From: Streptococcus sp. CSL10205-OR2
GTDB lineage: Bacteria > Bacillota > Bacilli > Lactobacillales > Streptococcaceae
DNA: 64,000 bases
Direction of reading: 5' to 3'
Assembly: GCF_025660655.1 (NCBI RefSeq)
Contig: NZ_JAOTIN010000006.1
Location: 1 to 64,000, forward strand
Shown here: one piece after another, positions 8,188 to 17,778 of the stretch
Layout of the letters: each line of letters begins with the position of its first letter
Numbering within the stretch: position 1 is the stretch's first letter
Notes under the pieces: model-generated
What the model was told of the DNA's origin: nothing
Database searches by the model: none
Seen by the model: only the letters and a program-made list of their open reading frames with translations
Program-made: the position numbers and the translations under genes

Positions 8188-8201
8188 ATAAAACGCTTAC
8201 A
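8188..8201 (+). promoter_or_regulatory. Candidate cre (CcpA) site
   Basis: ATAAAACGCTTACA matches 12 of 14 positions of the consensus TGWAARCGYTTWCW. It is 62 bases upstream of the GH84 glycosidase start, where carbon catabolite repression would make sense. Binding is inferred. Confidence 0.45.
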
Positions 8202-8262
8202 GTGATTATTGTTTTATTAGAAAGTAAAAATAGAATGCCAATAATATTTTAGGGAGGTAGTT

Positions 8263-11200
8263 ATGGCGTATCACAGACAAAACAAGGGTGAGAAAAAATA
8301 TCATTTTTCCATACGTAAAACATCTATCGGGGTTGGATCAGTTGTTGTTGGGATGTTATTTTTTGGCGTATCACCTGTTACAGTTTTAGCAGAAGCTAAT
8401 CAAGAAACAGTAGTAACGACTACTGATGTGACAGCTGATCAAGCAATAAGTTCTGGGACTGAAACTATTGCTAAACAAGAAAACAGCCAAGTAGAAGCAA
8501 CAACTAATGTTGAGCTTAATGAAGAAAATGCTATTGAAGCACCGATCATACCAACAGCCACTACAGATAATAATGCTTCAGAAGAGGCTGTGGCAACCGA
8601 TGTCGAAGTAGCTCCTGATGGTACAGTAGCCTTAGAAAATCAATACACAGCGACACCAGATTTCTCAAAAGAAGAGGTTGATACAGCGGTTACTGATCAA
8701 GCCTATCTTGAAAAAGAGTATGTCATTTATCCTACACCTCAAAAAATAACATATGGTGATGGCATTTTACGTCTTGATCAAGGTGTTCATTTGGTGGTTG
8801 GTCAAGATGTTGACATCTACACCAGTAATCGTGCGAAAGAAATTCTTCAAGCCAACCAGATTTCTTATACCACATCAAGTACACTAGAGACAACAACACC
8901 AAATATCTTATTGGGTATTCGAGGAAAAGACACTTTAGCCAGTCAACACCAAGCTTCGTCACAAATTGATGCCGCTTTATTTGATAAAATCGATGCTTAC
9001 TCCATTGTGATTAAAGACAATGCCATTTCAGTCCTTGGTAAAGATACAGATGCTGTGTTTTATGGTTTAACCAGTTTGAAACACATGCTAAAAGATAGTG
9101 ATGTGCCTGTGCTTCGTGAACTCGTTGTTGAAGATTATGCTGATATTAAAAATCGTAGCTTCATTGAAGGCTATTATGGTAATCCATGGTCAAATGAAGA
9201 TAGAGCAGAATTGATGCGCTATGGTGGCGACCTTAAAATGACACAATATGTCTTTGCGCCAAAAGACGATCCTTATCATAATAGCAAGTGGAGAGAACTT
9301 TATCCAGATGATAAGCTAGAAGAAATCAAAATGTTAGCGCGTGTAGGGAATCAATCGAAAACACGTTATGTATGGACCATCCATCCTTTCATGTCAAACC
9401 CAGTTCGTTTTGATAAAGATACACAAGGCAACTATCGTTTCTACGAGGATGATTTAAATATTATCAAGGCTAAATTCACACAATTATTAGATGTTGGTGT
9501 TCGTGAATTTGGTATTTTAGCTGACGATGCAGCCACTCCAGTTGGAGGCGCAGCAAGTTATAACAAATTAATGACTGATTTAACGCAGTGGTTAACTGAA
9601 AAACAAACAGAGTATGCCGGCTTAAGAAAAGAAATGATTTTTGTTCCTCATGAATATTGGGGAAATGGAACAGAAGCTGAATTACGAGCTTTAAATAGCG
9701 GTTTACCAGAAACCTCATCGTTAACTTTGACTGGTGGACGTATCTGGGGACAAGTAACCAATCAGTTCCTTAATAATTTAAAAACAAACCTATCAGCAAA
9801 CGGTGCCACTTACCGTCCTGTTCAACTCTGGATTAACTGGCCAACAACAGATAACTCGAAACAACATCTCATTTTAGGTGGTGGTGAGCAATTCTTACAA
9901 CCTAATGTTGATCCAAGTCTTATTGCTGGGATTATGTTAAACCCAATGCAACAATCAGAACCTTCTAAAATTGCATTATTCTCAGCAGCAGAATACACAT
10001 GGAAACTCTGGAAGTCAGTGGCACAAGCAAAAAGTGTTAATGACATGGCCTTTAATTTTGCTGAAAACGGCACTTTTAAAGAATCAGAAACAGCTAATGC
10101 CTTTAGAGAATTAGGAAAACACATGATTAACCAAAATATGGATACTCGTGTTGTTAAACTAGAAGAGTCTATTGAACTAGCACCAAAACTCACACGTTTC
10201 ATCACCAAATTAAAAGCTGGCGAAGATATTTCAGCAGAAAGAGATGAATTGCGCCAAGAGTTCACCAAGCTAAAAACTGCTGCTGAAACATATAAAGCTA
10301 ATGGCTATAGTCGTATGAAAGATCAGATTATCTATTGGTTAGATAATACTATCGATCAAATGAATGCCTTAGATAAATTGCTGACAGCTACCCAATACAT
10401 TAAAACAGACAATACAACTCAACTTTGGGAAAATTATAAGTCAGGTTTAGATTTTTATAACACCTCAAAAACTCATCGCTTCTGGTATGTTAGTGGTTAC
10501 CAAAATGCAGAACTAGGTGTTCAACATATTAGACCATTTATTTTGACACTTTTAGATGAATTATCAAAAGAAGTCGAAAATTCATTAGATCCTAGTCAAG
10601 TGCAACAATCATTTATGACAAATCGTGCGATTGCAAGTGGTGACCTCAATAGTATTTTAGATGGTGATTTGTCTACTAAGATTCTCAGCACAACACCAAA
10701 TAGTATTGCTGTTGGTGATTATGTTGGCCTTGAATTTAGTAAAGCTCAAGCAATCAACTCTCTTATCTTTGCGATGGGAACAAAAGAAAATCTGCGTGAT
10801 ACCTTTAGTCAAGCTAAAGTAGAGTATCTTAATGAAGCAGATGAATGGGTTCAAATTGAAAAAGAAGGACTTGTTGGTAATGAAGCCCTTATCCAATTGG
10901 AAGGTCTAGATATCACTGCAAAAGCAGTACGCTTAATCGCCACTGCCGCTAAAGGAAATACATGGTTAGGTGTTCGTGAGATTGCTGTTAATCGTCCATT
11001 AGAAGCTAATAAAAATAATAGTGATTTAGCATTAACAGTAACCCACAGCAATAATCTTGTCTATAAACTTGGAAGAAACCAAAATAATATTTTAGATAAT
11101 GATCCAAACACCGAAGCAATGCTTGCCAATGCCAATAATCAAGATAATACACCTCAAGGTGCATGGGTCCAAGTAAGTGTTGAAAATCCAACAGAAATCA

Positions 11201-13635
11201 CCAAAGTAACAATTACTCAAGGGCAAGGTGACAAGATTGCTAGAGGAGTGATTGAGTACTCTGATGATTTTGTGACCTGGCATAAACTAAGAGATGTTAA
11301 TGGTGAGAGAAAAATTGAAATAAACACTGGCATTGTTGCGAAAGCTATTCGCATCACTAATCATCAGGCTATGAACAAGTGGTGGCGTATCTCACAATTT
11401 ATGCTAGAAAGTCATTCAGGAACTCTTGACTATACTGATACCAACGTTGAGTCATTAAAAAATAGCAAAACTTATGTAGAAGACAATCAATACAAACTGA
11501 TTCTTGAAGGAGCACATCAACTAGCTTCTGGTGACTATATTGGTTTACGTTTAGAACGTCTTCATGAATTGCAAGACATTGCCTTAGAAACATCTGGCGG
11601 TGAAACGATTAATACGCCGTTAAGTCTTCTTTATTCACCAAACAATGTTGAGTGGTTTACTAAAGATCAAATCGCAGATCACAATCTAGTCAGATACCTT
11701 CGTCTCGTCAACCAAACAAATGAGACACAATCACTTGAAGATTACCACTTGATTTTAGAAACAGTTGAAGTTTTGCCTAATAGTTTAGAATCTACCACAA
11801 TGGGAATTAATAGCTATTATGGGGCAAATGATGTTCGTAATATCAATAATCTATCAGATCTTTTTGACGGTAAGTTAGATCGCCATGTGGAATTCAGTGA
11901 TTTCCAAAGACGTGACGGTGAGGTTGTTATCAAACTTGGAACAACAAGAAATATCAAGAAGATAAGAGGCTACATCCAAGATGGTACTCAAAACTACTTG
12001 CGTGATGGTAAAATTCAAGTTAGTGAAGATGGTACTAACTGGACTGATGTGGTAACGGTTGGTGATGGTGTCACAAATCCTACTCGAGATAGTTCACTTG
12101 ATGATGGCTGGACACATGATTCAGAAAATCCTGGAAATCGTTTCATCGAAGGAACTCTTGCATCACCTGTGGCAGCTAATTATTTGAGAATTCTCTTCAC
12201 AGCTGATTATTTACAACGTTTCATGGCATTTACTGAACTTGTGATAAACGATGGTGAATTTGTTAAGACAGTTAATGATCCAACGGTTGAAACAAAAAAT
12301 ATTGAAACAAGAGCGTCGCTAGCTAATCACATTGTTGATGGCAAAATTTTGACGACCTATCAGTTAGATAACGAAGCAGGTAAGTTAGTCTATCATCTTT
12401 CTGAAAATACAAATCACAACCATATCACTATTTTGTCAACAGCGACTTCTCAAGCACCAATAAGAGTACGTGCTAGAGTTGCTGAAAATAGTGAAAACTA
12501 TGATCAAAATGTTGCAAGTCGCTGGATAAATCTAGATAATCTTCAGTCAAGCTTTAGCAAAGTGATACTTCCAAGTAGTGTTAAACACCTGCTTGATTTA
12601 GAATTATCATGGGACAACCATCCTGTTGAAATTTATGAAGTGAAGACTTACTATGATGACATTACTAATGATCGTCTTGTTAAAAATGGTAAGGGAGTCT
12701 TTGCAGAAGAATTACCAGAATTTATGGGTAAACTGGAGGAAAAAGTTCCAGATAGAGCACCAAGCTATGAATTACCAGAGTCAGATTTTGTTCCTGAAAC
12801 AAAAGTTCCAGACACAGCACCAAGTTATGAGTTGCCAGAGTCAGACTTTGTCCCAGAAACTAAGGTGCCAGACACAGCACCAAGCTATGAGTTACCTGAG
12901 TCAGATTTTGTCTTAGAAACTAAAGTGCCAAAAACTGCTCCTACTACTGAAGATTTGCCAAGCATTGTTTTTGAAACAGGAAAAGGGACAAGTCATCAAT
13001 TAGAAGAAGTGACCTTCTTAGAAGAAGCAAAAGAAATTGTTGATTTGAAAACAGGGGTTCGTATTCAGCTGGAAAAAGGTGAACTTTCTCTGATTACAGG
13101 TGCTAATGTGGCACATAAAGAAACCTTGGACAAAGAAACGCCTCAAGTTCTTAAAGGATTAGACTATGATCTCTATGATATTGAATTAACAGATGATTCT
13201 GGACAAGTCATTAGTCCCCTAAAAAATAGTCTTGTCATTTTACCAATAGACGCAGGAAAAGAAGTTGCTCAAGTCATTTATCTACCAAACAGTGATCAGG
13301 CCGAAGCATTAGAATTTGCACCGACAACATTTATCGATGAAAAAGGACAAACTCAGTTTGGAATTATCTTTGTGGCTAAGCATTTTAGTGATTATGGAGT
13401 GGTTTATAAAACTCTTCCAAACACAAAAGAGCCATCATCTGAAAAAGGTGCCACTAATGAGCAGGCAATGACAAAAGAGCAAACCAAACAAATGTCTTAT
13501 GGTTCTTCTTCTGACTCAAGAAAAGAATTACCAAAAACAGGCGATTCTAATGTGACAAGTGTTGTAGGTGGTTTAGCTTTATTATCAGCTCTAAGCTTGT
13601 ACGGATATGGTAAAAAGAAAAGAGAAATCGACTAA
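8263..13635 (+). CDS. LPXTG-anchored GH84 beta-N-acetylglucosaminidase
   Basis: This 1790-residue surface enzyme begins with a YSIRK-type signal (YHFSIRKTSIGVGSVVVG) that directs secretion at the septum. After a low-complexity region come an N-terminal beta-hexosaminidase-like domain (about 150-290) and a GH84 catalytic domain (about 298-590), with RSFIEGYYGNPW and the paired catalytic aspartates D421-D422 in GILADDAATP. Several F5/8-type C (CBM32-like) carbohydrate-binding modules follow (about 790-1340). Three 20-residue repeats KVPDTAPSYELPESDFVPET (12742-12921) and a degenerate fourth form a wall spacer. LPKTG (1756-1760), a hydrophobic segment and a KKKRE tail are the sortase A anchor. 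It resembles streptococcal GH84 enzymes and clostridial NagH/NagJ. It probably trims terminal GlcNAc from host glycans; the GH84 label is firm, the exact substrate is not. Confidence 0.92.
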   Translation: MAYHRQNKGEKKYHFSIRKTSIGVGSVVVGMLFFGVSPVTVLAEANQETVVTTTDVTADQAISSGTETIAKQENSQVEATTNVELNEENAIEAPIIPTATTDNNASEEAVATDVEVAPDGTVALENQYTATPDFSKEEVDTAVTDQAYLEKEYVIYPTPQKITYGDGILRLDQGVHLVVGQDVDIYTSNRAKEILQANQISYTTSSTLETTTPNILLGIRGKDTLASQHQASSQIDAALFDKIDAYSIVIKDNAISVLGKDTDAVFYGLTSLKHMLKDSDVPVLRELVVEDYADIKNRSFIEGYYGNPWSNEDRAELMRYGGDLKMTQYVFAPKDDPYHNSKWRELYPDDKLEEIKMLARVGNQSKTRYVWTIHPFMSNPVRFDKDTQGNYRFYEDDLNIIKAKFTQLLDVGVREFGILADDAATPVGGAASYNKLMTDLTQWLTEKQTEYAGLRKEMIFVPHEYWGNGTEAELRALNSGLPETSSLTLTGGRIWGQVTNQFLNNLKTNLSANGATYRPVQLWINWPTTDNSKQHLILGGGEQFLQPNVDPSLIAGIMLNPMQQSEPSKIALFSAAEYTWKLWKSVAQAKSVNDMAFNFAENGTFKESETANAFRELGKHMINQNMDTRVVKLEESIELAPKLTRFITKLKAGEDISAERDELRQEFTKLKTAAETYKANGYSRMKDQIIYWLDNTIDQMNALDKLLTATQYIKTDNTTQLWENYKSGLDFYNTSKTHRFWYVSGYQNAELGVQHIRPFILTLLDELSKEVENSLDPSQVQQSFMTNRAIASGDLNSILDGDLSTKILSTTPNSIAVGDYVGLEFSKAQAINSLIFAMGTKENLRDTFSQAKVEYLNEADEWVQIEKEGLVGNEALIQLEGLDITAKAVRLIATAAKGNTWLGVREIAVNRPLEANKNNSDLALTVTHSNNLVYKLGRNQNNILDNDPNTEAMLANANNQDNTPQGAWVQVSVENPTEITKVTITQGQGDKIARGVIEYSDDFVTWHKLRDVNGERKIEINTGIVAKAIRITNHQAMNKWWRISQFMLESHSGTLDYTDTNVESLKNSKTYVEDNQYKLILEGAHQLASGDYIGLRLERLHELQDIALETSGGETINTPLSLLYSPNNVEWFTKDQIADHNLVRYLRLVNQTNETQSLEDYHLILETVEVLPNSLESTTMGINSYYGANDVRNINNLSDLFDGKLDRHVEFSDFQRRDGEVVIKLGTTRNIKKIRGYIQDGTQNYLRDGKIQVSEDGTNWTDVVTVGDGVTNPTRDSSLDDGWTHDSENPGNRFIEGTLASPVAANYLRILFTADYLQRFMAFTELVINDGEFVKTVNDPTVETKNIETRASLANHIVDGKILTTYQLDNEAGKLVYHLSENTNHNHITILSTATSQAPIRVRARVAENSENYDQNVASRWINLDNLQSSFSKVILPSSVKHLLDLELSWDNHPVEIYEVKTYYDDITNDRLVKNGKGVFAEELPEFMGKLEEKVPDRAPSYELPESDFVPETKVPDTAPSYELPESDFVPETKVPDTAPSYELPESDFVLETKVPKTAPTTEDLPSIVFETGKGTSHQLEEVTFLEEAKEIVDLKTGVRIQLEKGELSLITGANVAHKETLDKETPQVLKGLDYDLYDIELTDDSGQVISPLKNSLVILPIDAGKEVAQVIYLPNSDQAEALEFAPTTFIDEKGQTQFGIIFVAKHFSDYGVVYKTLPNTKEPSSEKGATNEQAMTKEQTKQMSYGSSSDSRKELPKTGDSNVTSVVGGLALLSALSLYGYGKKKREID
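12742..12921 (+). repeat. Three 60-bp tandem repeats inside the GH84 gene
   Basis: Units at 12742-12801, 12802-12861 and 12862-12921 encode KVPD(R/T)APSYELPESDFV(P/L)ET. A diverged fourth unit follows. Such wall-spanning repeats often vary in number between strains. Confidence 0.85.
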
Positions 13636-13682
13636 TTTTTAATAAAGGACAATTGTTGGTTTATCTGTAGAAGAAACAGCTT

Positions 13683-13715
13683 AAAAAGAGGGAATTATTT
13701 ATTTCCTCTTTTTTA
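13683..13715 (+). terminator. Intrinsic terminator
   Basis: AAAAAGAGG (13683-13691) pairs with CCTCTTTTT (13705-13713). It closes the GH84 gene. Confidence 0.7.
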
Positions 13716-14030
13716 TTTGCGAGTTCGTTTAAAGCAAGTATTATCAAGCTCAAAGAAAAGATATAATTAAAAATTATAGTCCTATTAAAATAAAATAGTC
13801 TAAAAGAGATTGTTTTTTCTACTCTTTATCTATATAATCATAATTAGAAATATGGTTTTATTAATAATAGGACAATTTTATGCTGTTAGAAAAACTAATA
13901 TGACTACTATAAATAGAACAATTCATTGAATAGTCTGACTAGTCGGCTAATTAAAAAGAATTGTTAATTATTGTTATCAAGGTTGTTAACTACTATTAAG
14001 CAATTTAATAGTAAGAAATGAATTCATAAG
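13716..14030. other. A+T-rich intergenic region before ldhD
   Basis: I see no gene here. The region holds the ldhD control signals: three TTGTTA elements around 13960-13990 and a 23-bp inverted repeat at 13991-14013. No clear -35/-10 pair was found. Confidence 0.5.
13991..14013. promoter_or_regulatory. Inverted repeat upstream of ldhD
   Basis: TACTATTAA (13991-13999), a five-base spacer and TTAATAGTA (14005-14013). It ends 17 bases before the ribosome binding site, where a repressor or an mRNA structure could act. It does not match the Rex consensus. Confidence 0.4.
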
Positions 14031-14039
14031 GAGGCAAAA

Positions 14040-15044
14040 ATGAAACTGATTTTATTTAGCGCAAGAGAAGATGAAAAGGTTGCACTAGAAACCTATCAAG
14101 AAATGCACCCAGATATTGAACTGGATATCTATACAGAAGCAATTGATGAAAACACCATGTCTTATATTAAAAAAGGTTACGATGGGTTAATTGCTTCACA
14201 AGTTAAAGCTATCCCTGAAAAAGCTTATCATTTGATGAAAGAATCAGGCGTTAAAGTATTTGCTACTCGTTCAGCTGGCTTTGACATGTACAATCTTAAA
14301 TTATTAAAAGAATTGGGCATTCGTTTTACTAGAGTACCTGTTTATTCTCCATTTGCCATTGCTGAATTTGCTTTTACCAGCGCGATGTATTTTTCACGTG
14401 ATTTCGATATTATTCATAGAAATGTTCAAGAAGGTGATTTTCGTTGGCAAAATTCTATCACTAGTACTGAAATTCGCCATAAAACAGTTGGAATTGTTGG
14501 AACAGGTAATATTGGTCGCCGTGCAGCCAAGTTATTTAAAGAGGCTGGGGCCACTGTTATAGGCTACGATCTTTATCCAAATAAAGCATTAGAAGATATT
14601 TTGACTTATGTGTCGACTGTTGAAGAATTAGTTGAGAAATCGGATATTATTTCCTTGCATGCTCCAGCAACTGAAGAAAACTATCATTTGTTTAATGCTG
14701 ATTTATTGAAACATGCCAAGAAAAATCTTATTTTGGTTAATGCGGCGCGAGGTAGTCTAGTTGATACAAAAGCTCTCTTAGATGCTCTTGACAATAATCA
14801 AATTCGTGCAGCTGCTATTGATACCTATGAACATGAAGGACCATTCGTTAATCGCAAAGTGTCTTTAGATGAAGTGACTGATGAACTCTTCTTGAGACTC
14901 CTCAAACATCCTAAAGTTCTTTATTCTCCACATGTAGCCTTTCACACACACACAGCTATTGAAAATTTAGTTCATATCGCTATTGATGGTGCTAAAGGCA
15001 TTCTTCTTGGTGAAGAAGTCAAAGAAGAATTGAAACTGGACTAA
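14040..15044 (+). CDS. ldhD: D-lactate dehydrogenase (D-2-hydroxyacid dehydrogenase)
   Basis: This 334-residue NAD-dependent enzyme reduces pyruvate to D-lactate, or acts on a related 2-oxoacid. It shows the nucleotide-binding glycines of GIVGTGNIGRR (about 149-159), the substrate-binding arginine in NAARGSLVDT and the catalytic histidine in SPHVAFHT. The length and the Tyr/Ser pattern (VPVYSPFAIAEF) match the D-LDH branch of the family rather than glycerate or phosphoglycerate dehydrogenases. AAGGAGG precedes the ATG. It is monocistronic, bounded by its own terminator. Confidence 0.88.
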   Translation: MKLILFSAREDEKVALETYQEMHPDIELDIYTEAIDENTMSYIKKGYDGLIASQVKAIPEKAYHLMKESGVKVFATRSAGFDMYNLKLLKELGIRFTRVPVYSPFAIAEFAFTSAMYFSRDFDIIHRNVQEGDFRWQNSITSTEIRHKTVGIVGTGNIGRRAAKLFKEAGATVIGYDLYPNKALEDILTYVSTVEELVEKSDIISLHAPATEENYHLFNADLLKHAKKNLILVNAARGSLVDTKALLDALDNNQIRAAAIDTYEHEGPFVNRKVSLDEVTDELFLRLLKHPKVLYSPHVAFHTHTAIENLVHIAIDGAKGILLGEEVKEELKLD

Positions 15045-15050
15045 TTTTAA

Positions 15051-15080
15051 AACATCGGTAGATATCTACCGATGTTTTTT
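15051..15080 (+). terminator. Intrinsic terminator of ldhD
   Basis: A perfect inverted repeat of 26 bases (15051-15076) followed by T to 15080. Confidence 0.85.
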
Positions 15081-15187
15081 ATTGTTTGGGTAAAACTTAA
15101 TAAAATACATTGAAAATAGTAGTGATAAAATGACAGAAAAAAAGAAGTAGGATATAATGAGAGGAAGATTATTTTGAGGAGTTTTAC

Positions 15188-16480
15188 ATGTTTGAACGAT
15201 TAAAACTATGGTACTACAACCATAAAGCTTGGATATATAACACACAGTATATTTTATACTCTATTGTCTTGGTCAACATTGTGATGTTGGTTGATTTAGG
15301 GTATTTTGATGTCAAAGATTATATTCCTTCCATCTTTTACACAAAAGTGTCTCTTGCAAAAACGATTCTAGCAACACTTGCAGGTGCACAATTGACCATC
15401 ACAACCTTTACTTTTTCTACCATTTTATCTGTCATGTCTAACTACATGTCCAATTTTTCACCGCGCGTGGTTGAAAATTTTGTAGATACTAAAATCACGA
15501 TGAAAGTGTTAGGCATTTTCTTTGGTGGGTTCTTCTACAGTATCACAGCACTAGTCTTTATGCGCGATGTTTTAGAGGATCAACAAGTCATTGCGGGCTT
15601 TGTGTCAGTGGTTTATGCCATTGTTTCTATGATTTATTTCATCATTTTTGTTCAAAATGTTATCAGAAGTTCAAAAAGTGAAAATCTTTTATCCGATATT
15701 TACACTGTGACTTTATCCGTTATCGAAAAAGAACTCGATAAACGAGAAGAATATCAAGGCTTCTTTAGTGATATTGAAACACAAGCCATTCAACTATATC
15801 CTAATGCTAACGGTTTTTTAAGTGTTATCAACTTTGGTGAAATCTCTGATTTACTAAAAGACCATAATGCAGAGCTCATTGTTGATTGTAAGATTGGAGA
15901 TTTTATCAATGAAGAAAAACCTCTTGCTCATATTAATAAGGCTGAAAGCACCACTTTTGATGATGATTTAATGTCAAAAATTGCTGATTGCTTTATCTTA
16001 TCTGAAAATAAAGTTTATGAAAACGACTATAGACACGGTATTGATAAAATAGAAGAAATTGCTGTTCGAGCGCTATCACCAGGTGTTAATGACCCAAACA
16101 CTGCTATTCAGTGTATTCATAAGATAAGTCTCTTATTAGTGCCAATATCAAAAACAGTCAACAATCATATCATCGTTCAAGAAAATGCTAATGCTAAAAT
16201 CGCCTACACGGCTTATACATTTGAAGAAGATCTTTATCATTCCTTTAATCAAATTATAAACTATGGTAAAGAAGATATTGATGTCATGTATACAGTTTTA
16301 GAAGGACTTGAGACACTTTATTATTCTGCCGTTGCAGCCAATAAAAAGGCTGTTCTTGATCTGGTCAAAGATATGTATGAACATATTATCCCCAAACCAA
16401 GTGGTCAACTTAATAAAGAGCGATTAGATTATATCTATCAAAGAATTTTAACGAAAAGTCAAGAAATAGCAGAAGCTTAA
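15188..16480 (+). CDS. DUF2254 predicted membrane protein
   Basis: The product is 430 residues. Four hydrophobic segments (about 17-40, 58-82, 105-127 and 135-157) are followed by a 270-residue soluble domain, including the conserved AVRALSPGVNDPNTA motif. This is the DUF2254 family, widespread in bacteria and of unknown function. The ribosome binding site is TGAGGAG, and a plausible -10 lies around 15150. It is followed after 65 bases by glycerate kinase, which may be co-transcribed. Confidence 0.85.
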   Translation: MFERLKLWYYNHKAWIYNTQYILYSIVLVNIVMLVDLGYFDVKDYIPSIFYTKVSLAKTILATLAGAQLTITTFTFSTILSVMSNYMSNFSPRVVENFVDTKITMKVLGIFFGGFFYSITALVFMRDVLEDQQVIAGFVSVVYAIVSMIYFIIFVQNVIRSSKSENLLSDIYTVTLSVIEKELDKREEYQGFFSDIETQAIQLYPNANGFLSVINFGEISDLLKDHNAELIVDCKIGDFINEEKPLAHINKAESTTFDDDLMSKIADCFILSENKVYENDYRHGIDKIEEIAVRALSPGVNDPNTAIQCIHKISLLLVPISKTVNNHIIVQENANAKIAYTAYTFEEDLYHSFNQIINYGKEDIDVMYTVLEGLETLYYSAVAANKKAVLDLVKDMYEHIIPKPSGQLNKERLDYIYQRILTKSQEIAEA

Positions 16481-16545
16481 TTTCATTTCTATTGAATAGC
16501 AATGAAAACTATCCCAAATTGTTACTAGTTAGGTAGGAACAGTCT

Positions 16546-17700
16546 ATGAAAATTGTGTTTGCCTCCGATTCTTTTAAAGGGTCTTTATCCTCTGAAAAAA
16601 TTTCAGAATTATTAGAAGAAGTCACTCCAAAAGTGTTTCCTCACGCACAGATGGTCTCTCTTGCAGTTGCTGATGGGGGAGAAGGAACAATGTCTGTTCT
16701 TGTTAAAGCATTAGATGGTAGGGAAAGAAAAATTATTACAGAAAATCCCTTAGGACAACCAATAGAGGCAAGTTATGGACTGCTGTCTAATCAAACTGCC
16801 ATTATCGAAATGGCAAGAGCGTCAGGATTGCCCTTAATAAATAATGAGGAGCGTCATCCTATGAAAACCAGTTCTTATGGAACAGGACTGTTAATACGTG
16901 ATGCACTTGACAATAAGGTTAATCATATCCTAATCGCTTTAGGTGGTAGTGCCACAAATGATGGTGGTATGGGAGCTATGTCAGCTCTAGGTTTTCGTTT
17001 TTTTGATAAAAATGGTCATCAGCTAAAAGGATCTGGACAAGACTTGTGGCAAGTTAGTGAGATTGATGTCTCTCATGCTCATCAAAGATTAAAAGAAGTC
17101 ACTATAACGATTTTATCAGACGTCACCAATCCACTTCTAGGTGATAAGGGTGCCACTTATACCTATAGTAAACAAAAAGGTGCAACCAGTAGCATGCAGG
17201 AATTATTAGAAGCAGGAATGACTCATTTTGCTAAAATAGTTGAAAAAAAGACCAATAAACAACTAAAAAATAAACCAGGTGCAGGTGCTGCTGGAGGACT
17301 TGCCTTTTCACTCATGGCATTTCTTAATGCAGAAATAGCCTCAGGCATTGATACGATTTTAGATATCTTATCTTTTGATAATCTGATTAAAGATGCTGAC
17401 CTCATCATCACTGGTGAAGGAAGATTAGACAACCAATCTTCTTTAGGAAAAGTTGTTTCTGGTGTTGCTAAAAGAGGACAAAAACAAGGAATCCCTGTTG
17501 TTGCTATTGTTGGTGGCTTATCAGAGGATTATGAAACTATTTATGATGACGGCTTATCAAGTATTATAACAACAATAAATAAAATAATGCCTCTTGAAGT
17601 TGCTCTAAAAAGCAGTGAACAACTGTATCAAGATGCGGCTTATCGTATGTTATGTGCCATTAAAGTTGGGATGACTATTAGTCAAAAAAATAAGAACTAG
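16546..17700 (+). CDS. glxK: Glycerate kinase (GlxK/GarK family)
   Basis: This 384-residue enzyme of the class 1 glycerate kinase family phosphorylates glycerate with ATP. The opening KIVFASDSFKGSLSS, the glycine-rich VADGGEGTM, LGGSATNDGG and DLIITGEGRLDNQS are diagnostic. A ribosome binding site AGGTAGG precedes the start. The substrate preference, 2- or 3-product, cannot be told from sequence. The stop codon overlaps a short inverted repeat. Confidence 0.92.
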   Translation: MKIVFASDSFKGSLSSEKISELLEEVTPKVFPHAQMVSLAVADGGEGTMSVLVKALDGRERKIITENPLGQPIEASYGLLSNQTAIIEMARASGLPLINNEERHPMKTSSYGTGLLIRDALDNKVNHILIALGGSATNDGGMGAMSALGFRFFDKNGHQLKGSGQDLWQVSEIDVSHAHQRLKEVTITILSDVTNPLLGDKGATYTYSKQKGATSSMQELLEAGMTHFAKIVEKKTNKQLKNKPGAGAAGGLAFSLMAFLNAEIASGIDTILDILSFDNLIKDADLIITGEGRLDNQSSLGKVVSGVAKRGQKQGIPVVAIVGGLSEDYETIYDDGLSSIITTINKIMPLEVALKSSEQLYQDAAYRMLCAIKVGMTISQKNKN

Positions 17701-17719
17701 AACTTATCATAAGTTCTTT
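17699..17719 (+). terminator. Weak terminator candidate
   Basis: AGAACTTAT (17699-17707) pairs with ATAAGTTCT (17709-17717) around a single base, so the actual loop must be larger. The T run is short. Confidence 0.35.
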
Positions 17720-17778
17720 CATTGCTATCATTTTTAGTTTAGTGTAAAATAATAATCAAAAGGAAAAAGGAGTCCAAT

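Noticed and set aside
9822-10268. 148-codon minus-strand frame in the GH84 gene
   Set aside because: Antisense to the catalytic and linker region of an intact gene, with no start signals.
12653-12916. 87-codon frame inside the GH84 gene with a Gln/His-rich repeat protein
   Set aside because: It is an alternative frame of the 60-bp repeats; the main frame is a full LPXTG protein.
12742-12960. CRISPR-like repeats
   Set aside because: The 60-bp units are contiguous, without spacers, and in frame within a surface protein gene. No CRISPR array was seen anywhere in the window.
13950-14030. Rex site before ldhD
   Set aside because: The TTGTTA elements do not form the TTGTGAA...TTCACAA palindrome.
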